Shown: piece after piece, positions 5,884 through 6,197 of the stretch
Numbering within the stretch: position 1 is the stretch's first letter
How the letters are laid out: each line of letters opens with the position of its first letter
Assembly: GCA_020881085.1 (NCBI GenBank)
Contig: JAJIYR010000168.1
Coordinates: 1-6,197 of the forward strand
Source of the DNA: Rickettsia endosymbiont of Bryobia graminum
Lineage (GTDB): Bacteria; Pseudomonadota; Alphaproteobacteria; Rickettsiales; Rickettsiaceae
DNA: 6,197 nucleotides
Direction: 5' to 3'
Translations under genes and position numbers: made by a program
The notes under the pieces: model-generated
Told to the model about the DNA's origin: nothing
The model's database searches: none
Seen by the model: the letters and a program-made list of their open reading frames with translations, nothing else

Positions 5884-5912
5884 AATACCCGCCGCAAGCA
5901 GCGGGGTATTTT
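5884..5912. terminator. GC-rich hairpin between the PAP2 gene and IS200: terminator and/or IS end structure
   Basis: AATACCC (5884-5890) can pair with GGGTATT (5904-5910), or an inner stem CCGC (5892-5895) with GCGG (5901-5904) can form around the loop AAGCA, with the outer stem kept apart from one or two bulges. It is much more GC-rich than its surroundings. On the plus strand it is followed by TTTT and could end PAP2 transcription. On the minus strand it directly follows the IS200 transposase stop at 5911-5913, where IS200/IS605 elements carry a subterminal hairpin recognised by TnpA. Both roles are possible together. Confidence 0.6.
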
Positions 5913-6197
5913 AGAAGAAAGCTAGCTGATGATCCTCATGCAGTTTCTTATATTCCATGCCTTGGTTTTTTACGTATTTTCCTATCATATTCTCATTTCC
6001 ATGCTTACCTACCGTACTCGTAAAATATCTATCAGTTCTATATTCTCCACCGCAAAATTGTTTCTTTACCTGTGGACACTGTCTAAATATTTGACGAGCT
6101 GTAACACTTTTAATTGTTGTTACTATTTTTGTTACGCTATAGGTTGGTACAGATTGTACTAAAAAATGGACATGATCTTCATCAACCCATATTTCTA
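5911..6197 (-). CDS. tnpA: IS200/IS605-family transposase TnpA, C-terminal part (cut by the window edge)
   Basis: Ninety-four in-frame residues, beginning EIWVDEDHVHFLVQSVPTYS, end at a TAA at 5913-5911. This is the Y1 HUH single-strand transposase of IS200/IS605 elements, which excises and inserts single-stranded DNA using subterminal hairpins. The HUH motif His-Val-His (residues 8-10 of this fragment), the nucleophilic Tyr74 in GKYVKNQG and the Gln78 metal ligand four residues later are all intact. Family members are about 140-155 residues, so some 50 N-terminal residues lie beyond base 6197. No frameshift or stop interrupts the visible part, so this copy may still be active. The central stretch KKQFCGGEYRTDRYF differs at several positions from the commoner LWGGEFWTDGYF form, hinting at divergence. 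The element end is probably near 5880, next to the PAP2 stop. Confidence 0.92.
   Translation of the reverse strand, partial: EIWVDEDHVHFLVQSVPTYSVTKIVTTIKSVTARQIFRQCPQVKKQFCGGEYRTDRYFTSTVGKHGNENMIGKYVKNQGMEYKKLHEDHQLAFF

Noticed and set aside
5929..6162. Plus-strand open frame of 77 codons at the right end
   Set aside because: Antisense to the IS200 transposase, whose minus-strand reading has intact HUH and Tyr motifs.

Overview
The window is AT-rich bacterial DNA with the gene content of an obligate intracellular alphaproteobacterium of the Rickettsiales, most likely Rickettsiaceae (Rickettsia, Megaira or a relative). The evidence is a NuoF of the alphaproteobacterial type, a membrane-anchored retropepsin-like protease matching the rickettsial APRc/RC1339 family in length, layout and catalytic-Asp position, long poorly coding spacers, and decaying insertion sequences at both ends. 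The genus assignment is inference from protein resemblance; no search was run.

Left end (1-541): a piece of an IS630-type transposase with a frameshift at an A8 tract abuts an N-terminal fragment of a GNAT/AAC(6')-like acetyltransferase, both on the minus strand. The spacer that follows carries a small hairpin, a 13-bp direct repeat and a 12-bp palindrome ahead of a possible promoter.

Centre-left (542-2632): a DUF805 membrane protein (+) converges on nuoF (-), the FMN/NADH-binding subunit of respiratory complex I. Their stop codons share a 4-bp TTAA. The 265 bp upstream of nuoF holds a plausible promoter and a short unexplained open stretch.

Centre (2633-4457): a two-gene leftward unit, a GlnQ-type ABC ATPase followed by the retropepsin-like protease, with a GTGA stop/start overlap. 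The 404-bp spacer to its right contains no convincing gene but has a colinear imperfect inverted repeat (4105-4271) that may be a MITE-like or palindromic element.

Right (4458-6197): a PhnP-like metallo-beta-lactamase-fold hydrolase (-) and a PAP2 membrane phosphatase (+) diverge from only 30 bp. The PAP2 stop is followed within 5 bp by a GC-rich hairpin and the 3' end of an IS200/IS605 transposase (-), which runs off the window.

The conserved genes look like housekeeping functions: respiration, transport, membrane proteolysis, phosphoester hydrolysis and lipid phosphate hydrolysis. They do not form one pathway. I found no clear undescribed system. The best leads are the coupling of the retropepsin-like gene to an ABC ATPase gene, the inverted repeat at 4105-4271, and the repeat cluster upstream of the DUF805 gene.
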